Part shown: piece by piece, positions 44,131 through 56,104 of the stretch
Position numbering within the stretch: position 1 is the first letter of the stretch
Layout of the letters: each line of letters begins with the position of its first letter
DNA from: Latrodectus hesperus
Taxonomy: Eukaryota > Arthropoda > Arachnida > Araneae > Theridiidae
DNA: 64,000 nt
Direction: 5' to 3'
Assembly: GCA_037975125.1 (NCBI GenBank)
Contig: CM075858.1
Location: 66,130,140-66,194,139, forward strand
Program-made: the position numbers and the translations under genes
The notes under the pieces: model-generated
What the model was told of the DNA's origin: nothing
Seen by the model: only the letters and a program-made list of their open reading frames with translations
Database searches by the model: none

Positions 44131-46250
44131 ATTTCCGGATTGTTTATTTTTGATAATTTTTAAAAAAATCTGAATGCTAAGTATTTTATGTGATTTGTAA
44201 TAGTTGGCATTGTCATATTCCTAATAGTTAATATATTTCTGAAAAATGGTTCAGAATTTCTTATTAATCTTAAGATTTTATTGTGTTGCGATTCTAGCGT
44301 CTTTAGATCGGTAATGCATGCTCCTTGCCATACTGGGGAAGCATATGTTAGGATAGGCCTCAGCATCGTTTTGTACAGCAACAGTTTATTTTTAAGTGTT
44401 AATCAGGTGCCACGAGCCATAAAGGGTATAGTGCAGTCCTAGCACCAATGAGTATGCACATTTGATATCGTGTATGTGTCTTTTCCAAGTTAGGTGTTTA
44501 TCGATTGTTACTCCCAGATATTTAACGCTTTCCTGTCATGGGATGATGGTTCCGGCAATGTTAATATTAGGGCAGCTACTTCTCTACCTTGTGAAGATCA
44601 AATCTGAAAGTCTTTATTTTTAGTCTGAATGCCTTTGATTTTGTTACATTAATTTACAAAGGTTCTACTAGTGAGATAGTTTTGCATTAGCCTTATTAGA
44701 TTAGGGAGAAATCGTAATTTATTAGTTTTAAAATTAGGCCACATCATGCCAAACTCTCTGTCGTAAACCTTCTCAATATCTAAGAATATACCCCCAGAAG
44801 AGCTTTTTTTGGTTAATGCTCACTGCTAGCTTTTCTACAACTCTTGGGAGTTGGCGTATGGTTGATAAATTTTTCCTGCATCCGAAATGCTGTGGTAGTA
44901 TGATAGAGCGAGTTGTCTCGAAGTTGGTTAACTTACGAAGAATGAATTTTTCAGTGATTTTAGCCATGTGGGGAGGAAGGAGATAGGCCTGTAATTACTG
45001 GGGTATTTAGGGTTGCTCATTTGTTTTTTAATGGATATGATTACTGCTTTCTTCCATTGAGGAGGAAAATAGGTAAAATTCATAATATCGTTGATTATTA
45101 TTGTAAGAAGGGTGATATCGATAGTTGGGAGTTGTCGCATCGTTTAATTGGATATGTTATCATGTACAGGGTTTTTTATAGGATTTAAGTCCTTAATTAT
45201 TTTTTCAATCTCAGCTGCAGTAGCCTGGTCAAAGATTATTTCCTGATTGGGATGGGAAGTCGGAATGTTGTAAAAATAGTTATTAATTCTCATTATGACT
45301 TCTATATCTGTATGACGATTTCCAATACTGTTCAACTGAAATTGGCTCTCCATTGAATTTGCTAACAAATTTGCTTTATCTGCAACAGACGAAGCCATTG
45401 TGGCACCCGTTGTTAGTACAGGAAATTTTTGTTTATTGTTTTTATGTCGATTCGTCGCTCTCCAGATCGAGCCATCTTCTACGTTGAGGTTTGCTAATTA
45501 ACTGTTCCAGGAGTTTTTGTTATGCTTGACGATTTCTTTAGGAATGCTATTTTTTAGCATATTGATTCTTGTTTTATTTGGTAGTTAAATCAACTTTTCT
45601 GTTGATGTCTTCTGTGAAATGGGTTGTTTAATTTCAGAGAAGAGGATTTTATCATTTATGTGTTTTCGGAATCTCTGCCAATTAATGCTAAGCTTGATAT
45701 CTTGGTTAGTGTAAGTATCTGTGTGCCGTCCACTGAATACTATGACAAGGTAGTGGTCAGAAGGTAACTCCTCAAGTGTGCGTATATCTATGGGTGCGGG
45801 GACATCCTGGGCATGAGAAGATCAATATATTTGCCATATGATCTGCCACTGTGTGTAGGCTCAGGAGGATAGAATAGCGAGAAGTCAGTGTTCTCTATAA
45901 AATTGCTTAGTTGAAGTCCATTAATATTTTGGTAAACGCAATTTCGATGCTTGGCATTGAAATCACATGCAATAATTAAGTTGTGTGTGTCTGAGTGGTA
46001 TGTTAAGACAATTGTTTCAAGATCAATTATTAGTGGATCACTATTAGTAGGAACGATGTTTAGGGTGGCAAACACAATATCAATTTTGTCAGCCATGTGC
46101 AGTTTAACTACTTTGGATTCGACGAAATATAGCCTGGGAGTAGGAATGTGGGAGTGAGATAATTTTGTTTTAATTAGAATAACACTGCCGCCTCAGGATT
46201 CTCGTGAGCTGTGGTCAGTTCTATAAATTTCATAGTTTGGTACCGTAAAT
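44130..46250 (-). pseudogene. Relic G2: decayed Jockey-like ORF2
   Basis: An endonuclease-RT relic in several frames. Endonuclease: 46096-45788 with CDFNAKHRNCVYQN and FYPPEPTHSGRSYGKYIDLL, then a PSDHYLVIV counterpart near 45750. RT: 45398-45144 with SMESQFQLN and KIIKDLNPIKNPVHDNISN, 45140-44928 with YFPPQWKKAVIISIKK and YPSNYRPISFLP, and 44967-44773 with HFGCRKNLSTIRQL. C-terminus: 44381-44160 with RPILTYASPVWQGA. Stops and frame changes separate the pieces, and the YADD region is not clear. It is a different family from B and D, sharing gag sequence with the relic at 37600. Confidence 0.75.
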
Positions 46251-46352
46251 TTAACTTATTTAGCTAGGTGGGTTTCTTTTCAAATTTATTACATATGTGT
46301 TATTTTCCGAGATAAAAGTTTTCAGTACATAATTTTCAGGTTAACTATGTTT

Positions 46353-46760
46353 TTAGTTATCAGTATCATTTTTATCTTCCATGATGAGGGCTTTAAAAGG
46401 TATGTTCCTTTTATCGGATGTGTGTAGTGCTTTTTCCATTAGTGGGACAGCTTTTAATAAAGTGAGATAAGCTTGGAAGATCATACTTAGTTCCTTGAGT
46501 AGTTTAATAGTTGCTTGAAAGTTTTCAACGTTTCCTAGGTCAGAATTGGAGATTGCTTTTGGTGGCTGGGAGGGTTCCAAACTTTTGGAAGCTATTTTAG
46601 CATAAGAAGTGCCTACTCTGGGGAAGTTCATTTTGTCATTTGACCTGAGTTGTTTTTCTGTTTTTATCAGCTGGATTGGCTGCGCAGATTCCAAATGATG
46701 GCATATGGTTTTGCCCGCAATTGAAACATTTGGGTGTTTCCATTTTCCGGTGTGGGCACA
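46353..46760 (-). pseudogene. Relic G2: ORF1 (gag) C-terminal part
   Basis: A knuckle (CFNCGQNHMPSFGIC, about 46690-46735) lies in one frame. The next frame (46694-46353) has KMNFPRVGTSYAKIASKSL, a helical stretch (ATIKLLKELSMIFQAYLTLL) and an acidic end. The upstream gag is replaced abruptly at about 46757 by GC-rich sequence of a different kind. Confidence 0.65.
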
Positions 46761-46950
46761 GCACTAGTAGCACACATATCCGTGGTAGGTCCGGCTAAAG
46801 TATCAGGATGCTTGGCATATTCATAGTAATCCATCGCAATGGACTGTAGGACATCCCCCGCAGTACCCATCAGGAGGAACCGGACACCTATCAGGGGTCC
46901 CTCGGCTGAGGCGCCATCCGCCCCCATTAGAGAGGAAAGGAAGCGTTCAG
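46757..46950. other. GC-rich patch of unknown origin
   Basis: About 190 bases with far higher GC than anything nearby. It is open on both strands over part of its length (minus: MGADGASAEGPLIGVRFLL...; plus: PAVPIRRNRTPIRGPSAEAP...). It replaces the expected upstream gag of G2. I cannot say which strand, if either, codes. 46950-47320 shows nothing recognised. Confidence 0.4.
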
Positions 46951-47327
46951 GTCGCTCACTAAGTCAAAAGCGTACGAAAAACAAGTCTTTATTTAACGAG
47001 ATGTTAAATGTTAAACTTGAATGTCATATATTAAACTTGAATCCTGGACAAAGGTTGAATCTGAGAAACTAGAGCATGAAGTATGATCTTTTTGTACCAT
47101 ATCAATGGATATAAAACTGCCTGTGCTCGCTTAAATTTTTTAAAATTATTTTAGTAAAATCGGATGAGATTCTTTAGCTAAAGTTAATGCTAGGTATTGG
47201 ACTTCCTTAGATCAAAGGACTATTTGGTTATTAATTTTAATATTATCATCTTATTTCTTTTAGAGAAAATTATTGCGTCGGTTTTTTATTGCGTTTAATT
47301 TTTTTCCATGCATTAAATCAGAAGACG

Positions 47328-47373
47328 TGCAATATTACAATGAAAAGCCATGCAATATTACAATGAAAAGCCA
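47328..47373. repeat. 23-bp tandem duplication
   Basis: TGCAATATTACAATGAAAAG plus CCA occurs twice in succession, followed by a third partial start. It lies in an unsupported 83-codon plus-strand frame (47273-47524). Confidence 0.9.
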
Positions 47374-47609
47374 TGCAATGATATCATCGTTCAAGTTGGA
47401 AACTGACTGCTTCAGGACAAAAATGGTGAAAGAAAAATATAACTTGTTCATTCGTCGACGAGCTGAACTATTTCTACGGATCGAGAGGAAATCACTTTTA
47501 CTTGTAAAAAATAAGAAATCTTGACTTATTTCAAACAACTATTCGGAGAGTGAGATAATAACAATCAAACACACTTTTCTTAGTACGATATTTAATATGA
47601 ATGACAAAG

Positions 47610-48039
47610 TAGCGTATTCTAAAGACATGCAGTTGAAATTGGTTTGGGACAGAAAATGAAATAATAAAGGAAAAACTTTCTTATTCTAAGGGTGTCACGC
47701 AATCATTGTGTTAAATCTGAATCAACACCTAATCACTTATAAAGTTACAAAACAGTATTGCAATACACCATGAAAATTCCATCAATCAACGAAATGAGTC
47801 ATTGACATAATCTTTAAACGAGTGAGCAAACTTCAATAAAATTACCATCAAAAGTCATTTTCAAATAAGGTAAGTCTTCTGTCCATGAATAGCTTAAAAA
47901 GATAAACATTAAAAATAGACTTCCTAGATGTTACAAATATATTCAAAGGATGTTATAAGATGTCTGTATTGGAACAAAAGAATTAAAAGAATAAGCAAAT
48001 TTTGTTATATTGGAAAGAATATTTACGCACAATATTATA

Positions 48040-48123
<84 letters not shown>

Positions 48124-48318
48124 CTTTTTTAATAAGAAAGTGTATATACACTTATATGTATATATTAGCAAAAATGAAATATTTAAAAACTATGCAATTA
48201 CTATTGATCTAATTTTGTGGCCGATAATCAGTCAACATAGAAATATTATATAAATTGATGTTATTTTTGAAATATCTAAAAAAGTAAATAACTACATTTT
48301 ATCTGTTATTATTTAGGC
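47610..48318 (+). repeat. 0.7-kb direct repeat, left copy
   Basis: Matches 54471-55247 at about 97% by eye, including a (TA)n array in the middle (48042-48120). It ends exactly where the truncated 3' side of element D begins. No coding sequence. Confidence 0.9.
48042..48120. repeat. (TA)n microsatellite
   Basis: About 80 bases of TA inside the left 0.7-kb repeat. Confidence 0.97.
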
Positions 48319-48319
48319 A

Positions 48320-50314
48320 TCAAACTTTAGGTAATAGGTCCAATCTATTAACAGGGAAATCAACAGTATAAAACAGGTAGAGAATTGGTCCTAGTATGCT
48401 GCCCTGAGGAACTCCGGCCTTGATCTTTCTTTGTGATGATAGACATTTATTATTTCTAATGAAAAACGATCTGTTAAGTAAGTAGTTTTTTATGAGGAGT
48501 ATCATATGTGCATTGAAGTTTAAGTTTTTTATCTTGTAAATTAGACCTTCATGCCATAGTCTATCAAATGCTTTTGCAACGTCAAGCATCACAAAAGCAG
48601 AATTTTCTTTGTTCTTTAGTCCTCTGCTGATAAATTCTATAATCCTAAGGAGTTGCTTGGTTGTACTAAGTTGCATTCGGAAACCATATTGCTCATTAGG
48701 AAGCTTGTTCATGTAATTTAAAAGGCGATTGTAAATAATAATTTCTAAAAGTTTTCCCAGTGAAGAGAGGAGACTGATGGGCCGATAGCTGTTTGGAATA
48801 GTAAGATCTTTGTGGGGTTTAGGGATCATGATTATGATAGCTTCTTTCCAGGTGTGTGGGAAGTAGCTGAGATGAAGACAGGAGTTGAAAATGAGGGAAA
48901 GCTGTTTGATGATATTGTTCGGAAAAGATTTAATTATTTTATTGGTAATGCAGTCTTTACCAGGCGATTTTTTGATATTGAGGTGTTTAATTATTGCATA
49001 AAGTTCTTCAGGGGTTGTGGGTTCGAGTCCCGGGTACTCTATGTTTGTTCGGTTTATTTCCTTGTAAGTATTATTAATAATATTTTCAAAATTTTGATCA
49101 GTTTCAGTGATGTTCAATTTGAATTGGTCTTCCATACTGTCCGCAAAGGTCTCGGCTTTTTCTTGATCTGTATATATTAAACCCCTTTCACCCTTCAGAG
49201 GTTTACAAGTTTGAGTCCTATGTTTCAAGTTTCTGGCAAATTTCCAAACGGAATTATCTTCAGTATTCAGGGATTTGAGCGTTTCTTCCCATTGCTGGTT
49301 CCTATGAGTAGAGCATTTTTCTTTAATTAGTCGATTAAGATTGTTTATTGCCGTTTTATATATAGGATTGAGCGTCTTCCTGTACTTTTTTCGAATACGA
49401 TTTCTAGTTTTAATTAATTCTCTGGTTTCTTGAGGAATTTTGTGGTAGTTATGGATATATTTAATCTCCTCAGTGGCATCTTTAAAGGCTGTGGATAATT
49501 CCAAGTTGAGAGATTGAATTGAGATGTCTATATCTATGGTATTGTTAATGACGGGGGCTGTCCAGTTTCTTGTGAGCAATATATTATGGTAAAGGTTCCA
49601 ATTCGTTCTTTTGGTGGTGGTGGGAGTATTACTTTTGCTAATGTTGATTGTAGATATAGTCGGGAGATGATCTGAGCTCAAGTCATTGCACACATCAGAA
49701 GCAATGTGAAAATTTGTGTTGGTTAAGATAATGTCCAAGATGTCTGGGATTTGTGATTGGAAAGTTGGGTAATAGGTAGGTTCCATGGGGGAGAAGACTT
49801 TAAGTTGGTTTTTGTTAATGATATCGATCAGTTGTTTGCCATTATTATTGGTTGCTCTGCAGCCCCAGTGTCTGTTTTTACAGTTGTAGTCTCCTAAAGA
49901 GATGGTTTTGAAGTTTCCAGAAAATAAGTGTTCAATATCCTTTTGTGTAAGTTTTCTGTGTGGCGGGTTGTAGACTGCCGAAAATTTAATTTTCATGCCA
50001 GCATTGAGTTCGGTAATCACTGAGACTTCCTCGTAGCCTTCATCATTCTTGCTGCTATATAGAGTTGATGGAATAGCTCTTTTGACATAAAGAATTACCC
50101 CACCTCCCCTATAGTGTAATCTATTTGTTGCGTAAACTTTGTAGTTGCTTATGTTGTAGTTTCGACTGCCGTTGGAGTGAGTCTCTGTGACTGCGCAAAT
50201 GTCCAAGTCTTTATTAATAATAAAATTTTTAAATTCTTCAAATTTGTTTGCTAGGCTATTGGCATTCCAGTTTCCAATTTGTAGTAGTTCTAAAGAGATG
50301 GGGTTATTACTCAT
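48320..50314 (-). pseudogene. Element D ORF2, 3'-truncated
   Basis: 664 codons open from the ATG at 50312-50314. The endonuclease is complete (NWNANSLANKFEEFKN, VTETHSNGSRNYN, SLGDYNCKNRHWG, SDHLPTIS). The RT runs through KSPGKDCITNKIIK, YRPISLLSSLGKLLE, LDVAKAFDRLWH and AGVPQGSILGPILY, then is cut at NRLD. The last codons (LLPKV) come from the junction. The YADD active site is missing, so the protein could at most supply endonuclease. Confidence 0.85.
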
Positions 50315-51760
50315 TGTTAGGTTGTGGGTTTTGGCTAATAAGTTGTTGCTGGTTAACGGCTTGCATTACTCCAGATTTTTGAATATAGTTCACAATGAGT
50401 TGTAGCTGGTCAAGTAAACTCTTTGCCTCTTGTATTGTATTATTGCTGGTAGCCTGTGCATATGTTTTATTCTCTACTACTACTCCTTTAGTGATGCGTA
50501 TAGTGGTGTTATCTTTGTTTTTAGTTTTTGTTGCTTCAATGAAGGTCCTGCATCCTCTAAAGTTCGCAGGGTGGTCCCCTTGACAGTTCGCACATTTAGC
50601 AGGAAGGTCTTTACTTTTTGTGCATAAGTGTGTTAAATGATTTTCTCCGCATTTAACGCAACGTGGTTCATGTTTGCAGAGTCTTTGAGAATGATGTAAG
50701 TTTTGGCACCTATGGCATTGCGTAGGGCCTCCTCTGTTTTTATATTCTTCTATGCGAACTTTCACTCTGCCTATGTATTGTAGGTGATATATTTCCTTTG
50801 CTCTATTAGTTTTTGGCATTGTAATGAGAAAAAGCGGAAGTTTTTGAGTCTCTCCGTTTCTGCGACGTGTCATCTGGACAATAGTGCTGATGGTGAATCC
50901 TTCTTCTATTAAGCTATCAGATATATCAGCTATTTCCGTGTCATGTGGGAGGTCACGAATTACCACTTTGAGTGGTTTATCCTCTGGTAGGAGGTAGGTG
51001 TGGTAGCCTGCCTCTATTTTTTCAAGTATTTTGATGGCCGATCTGTGAGATTCAGCGTCTGTGAATTTGATTTTCAGTTCGTAAGTAGAGGATTTTGCAG
51101 TATAGCCGGTGAGTTTGGCATCTTGAAAGTGTTTATCGAGAGTCTTCCAAGAGAATTTTCTATCTCTGATAACAATAGGCGGTATTTTCCTCGATGGCTT
51201 AGCCATGATGGAGGGATTTCCATTTTCGTTGTTTTCTCCCTGGGAGTGTGTGCTAGTAGAAGGGATATCCTGTTGTACATCTTTGGTAGTATCCGTGTGT
51301 TGGAGTTTTTTATTTTTAGCATCTGCAGTGGAATCTTCGATGAGGGTTTTCTTAGTTTTGTTAGGTGGTTGTTGATCCTCATTGATTTTTCGAGTTCTTT
51401 TGATGCTGTTTTTGTTTTGGTTATTTCCTGAGTTATTATCATCCATAGTAAGGATATCAAATTTATTTTACGTGGGAATATCTGGTTTATGACTTCCGTC
51501 ATTTCAATAGAGTTATCTTCTGTTGAGGAATCATCTTGACTCGCTTCTTTAGCTTTAATAGTAGCTTCTTGAGTGATGTGTTTTGCAAAGGTGCAGAGTT
51601 TTCCTCTAACAGCTTCCATGTCTTCGGTAGTAAATTCATCCGAGTTCGTAATGTCGTTCAGCATGCTGCAGACTTCATCTAGCCTGGCAAACAGTCGTTC
51701 CAGCATAATTTTTTGGGTTGCCCGAAAGGCGTCCTGTCTAGTAGGTTTAGTAGTTTCCAT
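50307..51760 (-). pseudogene. Element D ORF1 (gag), one frameshift
   Basis: The start METTKPTRQDAFRATQ at 51758-51760 aligns with the second Met of B ORF1. The frame is lost near 51470, just after NSIEMTEVIN, and the rest is open from 51446 to 50307. That part has the PRE_C2HC domain (KVVIRDLPHDTEIADI) and three knuckles: CHRCQNLHHSQRLC, CVKCGENHLTHLC and CANCQGDHPANFRGC. Apart from the single shift it is intact. Confidence 0.85.
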
Positions 51761-52019
51761 AATCAATCGAGATTCAAGTGAAGAGATTAGAGCGAGTCTC
51801 CCCTGGCCAGGGGAGAACAAAGAGCGAGTAAGACCGCTCAGTGACTCCAAAAAATTGAATAAAAGATGAAGAAAAATAGTAATATATCTTGAAAGAATAA
51901 CAGCACAAATACAACAGCAGATTCTAGTCAGAATAACAAAATACCTCATTGAAAAAACAATCCAGAACTATCCAGCATAAAAAATGAACTATAGATAAAG
52001 TTAAGAACAATTTCGGCTG

Positions 52020-52155
52020 GCTGTGCCGTTTTCTTGAGGTTCCTAGGTCCGAAGGACCTCACCCTCGTCTGGAGCTGGAATTGACTGGATAGCTATAGCT
52101 GTAACTGAACTGGCATATCATTGGTTGTTAGTTCTAGAGTGGGAGGGGCTTATTT
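52020..52155 (-). promoter_or_regulatory. Probable 5' UTR/promoter start of element D
   Basis: A GC-richer block beginning GCCCCTCCCACTC at 52155-52143, following the T/A-rich tail of E. It includes a perfect hairpin AGGTCC-TTC-GGACCT near 52040. Jockey-type elements carry internal promoters at their 5' ends; that role here is inferred from position only. Confidence 0.35.
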
Positions 52156-52184
52156 AAGATTTTAAGTGACTTGAAGATTTAACT

Positions 52185-53833
52185 TATTTTATTTATTTAA
52201 ATTATATTTATTTATTTATTTTTTAATTTAAATTTACATATTAAATAAAATTTACATGTTAAAGAGAATTTACATATTAAGGAATTAAGCTATTATAAGT
52301 TTAATTATATTATAGTTCAGAGATTTAAATAGTAAGTTTATTATTCTGCATTTTGGAAATATTCTGTTAATTTAAATAATTTGTCCATAGGGGACTTGAT
52401 TTCTCTAAGTTCTTTAATGATGTTCTTAATAGGCATATCTTTAAATATAGCTTTGATTTCATTAATTAATTGGATTAAATCTGAGACGCTTTCAGTTGTT
52501 TCAGTATTGCACATCAGAGGAGTTGGTTCTGATTCTTGAGCAGGGGAGGGGGAAGCGGCTCTCGCATAAGAGATACCGGGTCTCACGATATTAGATTTTG
52601 AAATGTTTTGTTTGACATAGTTAAAGTTGCTTGTTTTTTGAGCTTTTAGTTTGGGGAATTTGGGGCAACCCTTGTAGTTAGCTGGGTGATCACCCTGACA
52701 ATTTGAGCATTTGGGAGTTTCTACTCTAGCATGGGGACAGTCCCTAATATTGTGTGCTCCTGCACATTTGACACATTTTGGTTTGATATGACAAGTGTCT
52801 GCTGAATGGAAGAATTGTTGACAGTTGAAACACTGCATCACCGATTTGGTTCCTCTGTAGTGTTCAACTGTCACTCCGGATATGTGACATAATTTATCAA
52901 TTTTGTACATTGATCCCCCTTCGAGTTCAGAGTAAATTGTTGTAAGGAATAGAGGCATGATTTTACTATTTTTGGGGTTTTTCATTTGGCTAACTTTAGC
53001 CACTTGATATCCTATCAGCTTTAGATTGTTTTCAATATCCTGTATTTTAGTATTGATGGGGAGACCCCGAATAACACATCTTCTGGGTTTATGATTATTG
53101 CTTTTAATTAAGATGTATTCTATTAACTTATCGTCAAAAAGTTTGGTAAGCTCTCTATGAGCCTCTGTGGTTTTAACTGATATTTTCAGGTTTCTTCCTG
53201 CGGTTTTGGTAATGAAATCGTGTTTGAAATATTCTTTTAATTTGCGGATGAATTCGATAGGATCATCTCCATATCGCGCTAGTATCGGTAATATTTTTTC
53301 CTCAACTGGAGGGGCAGTAATTGGGGGTTGCTTCATCTCCTGGTCAATTGGAGTAAATTGATTTGTAGTTTTTACAGGAGCCGGAGGTTCTGGGGTTGAG
53401 ATTTTAGCCGTCTTAGAGGGGTGAACAAACTCCTCTGATGGCTTTTTTAAAGATCTTTTTTTCTTTTTTTACTACTATTACTAGCAGCAACATTAGCTGT
53501 TTTATCTTTATCATTAGTAGAACTAACATTTTCCTTATCATTAGCAGAAAGAGGGGGGAATGCCAGATCAGAAACAGCATAACTACCTGTACTAGTTGTC
53601 TTTTCAGTTTCTGAGATGGCGGCACGTTCTTCCAGTGTAAGTCTCATCGTAGCGATTACTTCATCAAGGTTGGAGATGAACTTTCTCTGTTCGTCAGAAT
53701 CAGGCTGTTGTTGCAGCTGAGCTGCTCCAAATTCTCTTCCTCGGATGATGGTTTCCAGGGTTCTTTCAATGTCTTCAGTCTTCATTGAAGAAAAATCCAT
53801 ATCGGAAAGGAATTGAAGTGAAAATGAGTGCAA
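52185..53833 (-). mobile_element. Element E: gag-only LINE derivative
   Basis: A minus-strand ORF1 region is followed after its stop at 52341 by a 3' stretch with an 18-bp near-tandem unit (ATTTACATATTAA, three times, 52232-52280). That is followed by an (AAAT)n-like tail (about 52185-52225), and then directly by element D. No RT or endonuclease sequence is present. Either this is an ORF1-only non-autonomous form with its own tail, comparable in layout to mammalian HAL1, or the ORF2 part was deleted before D arrived. No TSD found. Confidence 0.5.
52341..53833 (-). pseudogene. Element E ORF1 (gag), single frameshift in A runs
   Basis: Two frames, 53833-53447 and about 53444-52341, make one gag of about 497 codons. 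The N-terminus is helical and Gln-rich (AAQLQQQPDSDEQRKF). The PRE_C2HC region starts near CVIRGLPINTKIQDIEN. Three knuckles are CFNCQQFFHSADTC, CVKCAGAHNIRDC and CSNCQGDHPANYKGC. A C-terminal helix (LIQLINEIKAIFKD) follows. The only lesion is a one-base shift where the minus strand has two A7 runs (53450-53473), so a sequencing slip, polymorphism or frameshifting site should be considered. First Met at 53831-53833; a second, MDFSSMKTED, is 12 residues in. Confidence 0.8.
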
Positions 53834-54047
53834 AAAAAATGAGTGAGAATGATATAGTTAAGCTTACAAAAGAAATATATTAAATATATATATAAAGTGT
53901 ATTTATTTGTAACACTGGTAAATACTTTTAACTTAATTATGGTAAAGATTTATATTGAACTCTTTTTTCATTAAGGGTAACGTATTTTATTTATAAAACT
54001 TAAAATTATTAATTCAAACTTTTAATGTGAGTAATTTTTTGAGTTTT

Positions 54048-54181
<134 letters not shown>

Positions 54182-54470
54182 TTGATAGGAAATTTTAATA
54201 TTTGCATTTTAAAATGTCACTGTCTTTCTGTCAGAGAAAAAGTTTAGAAAAATTAATCAGCATTTACTGTTAATAAGAAAATTATTTCAGTAAATAATCT
54301 GCCTTGCATCATAGATTATTAATTAATTCAATTACTTTAAATTTGTTGTTTAATATATAAATAAAGATGTGCTTGATGCTATGGTGAACTTTTCCAAGTA
54401 TTACTGAAAGGAAAAATTTTCAACATATCATGATCGCGTGGTCAATCCGGTCTTAACTAGTCAAACGCAG

Positions 54471-54962
54471 TAGCGTGTTCTAAAGACATGCAGTTGAAAT
54501 TGGTTTGGGACAGAAAATGAAATAATAAAAGGAAAACTTTCTTATTCTAATGGTGTCACGCATTCATTGTGTTAAATCTGAATCAACACCTAATCACTTA
54601 TAAAGTTACTAAACATTATTGCAATACACCATGAAAATTCCATCAATCAACCAAATGAGTCATTGACATAATCTTTAAACGAGTGAAAAACTTCAATAAA
54701 ATTACCATCAAAAGTCATTTTCAAATAAGGTAAGTCTTCTGTCCATGAATAGCTTAAAAAGATAAACATTAAAAATAGACTTTCTAGATGTTACAAATAT
54801 ATTCAAAGGATGTTATAAGATGTCTGTATTGGAACAAAAGAATTAAAAGAATAAGCAAATTTTGTTATATTGGAACGAATATTTACGTACAATATTATAA
54901 GATATCATACCGATACATATTTTTTGCTTTATACTATTTATTATTATTACTTTTGCATTATA

Positions 54963-55046
<84 letters not shown>

Positions 55047-55247
55047 TTTTAATAAGAAAGTGTATATACACTTATATGTATATATTAGCAAAAATGAAAT
55101 ATTTAAAAACTATGCAATTACTATTGATCTAATTTTGTGGCCGATAATCAGTCAACATAGAAATATTATATAAATTGATATTATTTTTGAAATATCTAAA
55201 AAAGTAAATAACTACATTTTATCTGTTATTATTTAGGCATCAAACTT
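54471..55247 (+). repeat. 0.7-kb direct repeat, right copy
   Basis: Same as 47610-48318, with its own (TA)n array (54962-55042). It has one extra 60-base stretch (about 54904-54964) that is flanked on both sides by TTATAAGATAT. The copy continues into unrelated sequence after GCATCAAACTTT. Confidence 0.9.
54962..55042. repeat. (TA)n microsatellite
   Basis: About 80 bases of TA inside the right 0.7-kb repeat. Confidence 0.97.
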
Positions 55248-56100
55248 TTGTGGTCAAAAGCAACTTCATGTTAGTTTTGTCTATTCTTACAAATAACTTT
55301 GTTTGGAATTGCAAATTAGGATGATTAAAAACTTCGTTGTGAAAGTCATGCGTTATCTACATAGAATTTTTCATTTGAGACAAGTCCGAAGAAATATTTT
55401 TGTTTCAGAATAAATTATGTAGCAATAACATTATCTTCTACTGAAGAAAAGAGAAAGAACTTATCCATATCTTGCACCTGATAGCGTGTGTGTGGTAAAT
55501 CTTACGATATATCTAAGTAATTAGCCTGTAAAGAGTCAGAATAGAAATGTTAAAATTATTCATTAATTAATTGCTTATTTTATTTTAAATATTTAAATAT
55601 TTGTACGAGTTTTCCCATTAAATAAATAAGAATTTTGAAATTTAAAAAACAATTTTATTTATTACCTCATACTTTTTAAAATAAAATATGTGTGGTGCGT
55701 AAAATTTATTTACTATTCAGAGTTAAAAGTTAATTAAAGTAGTAAATGTAAATTTGAAAAAAAAATTTTTCTTAGTTTAATCCACCAGTTTCATTTAAAA
55801 TAAATTTATGAAATAAAGTATTCAATATCTAGTTTCAATGAATTATTATTAAATGCACTTTGTTCCAGTAGCATAAGAATAAGAGCGCTTACGCGCCCTT
55901 ATTTTAATTAAACTGAAATCATAATTTTGGAGTTGTAAAACTCCAACAGTAAATATGAGGGAAGTTTAGCGACTTTTAATATGTACGTGTGAGAGCGTTA
56001 TCAGATGAAAAAGAATTGCTTCGTTTGCACTAGGAATAAGGTGGAAGAATATCACTTGAACTGTAAGAACTGAGCCTTTATGTCATATTTGTAGTAATTT
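55248..56100. other. AT-rich stretch, nothing recognised
   Basis: No open frame with domain content. It may include the far 3' flank of relic F. Confidence 0.4.
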
Positions 56101-56104
56101 AAGG

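Larger units (their letters stand above)
48320..52155 (-). mobile_element. Element D: sister of B, lacking its 3' end
   Basis: Minus-strand ORF1 and ORF2 closely follow element B, including the same 8-base ORF overlap. It stops inside the RT just after GVPQGSILGPILYLFYTVDF, losing about 245 codons and the 3' UTR. Loss of the 3' end is not what target-primed reverse transcription gives, so a later deletion or rearrangement is implied. A 5' UTR of up to about 400 bases (51761-52155) is GC-richer, with a small hairpin. No TSD can be expected. Confidence 0.85.
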
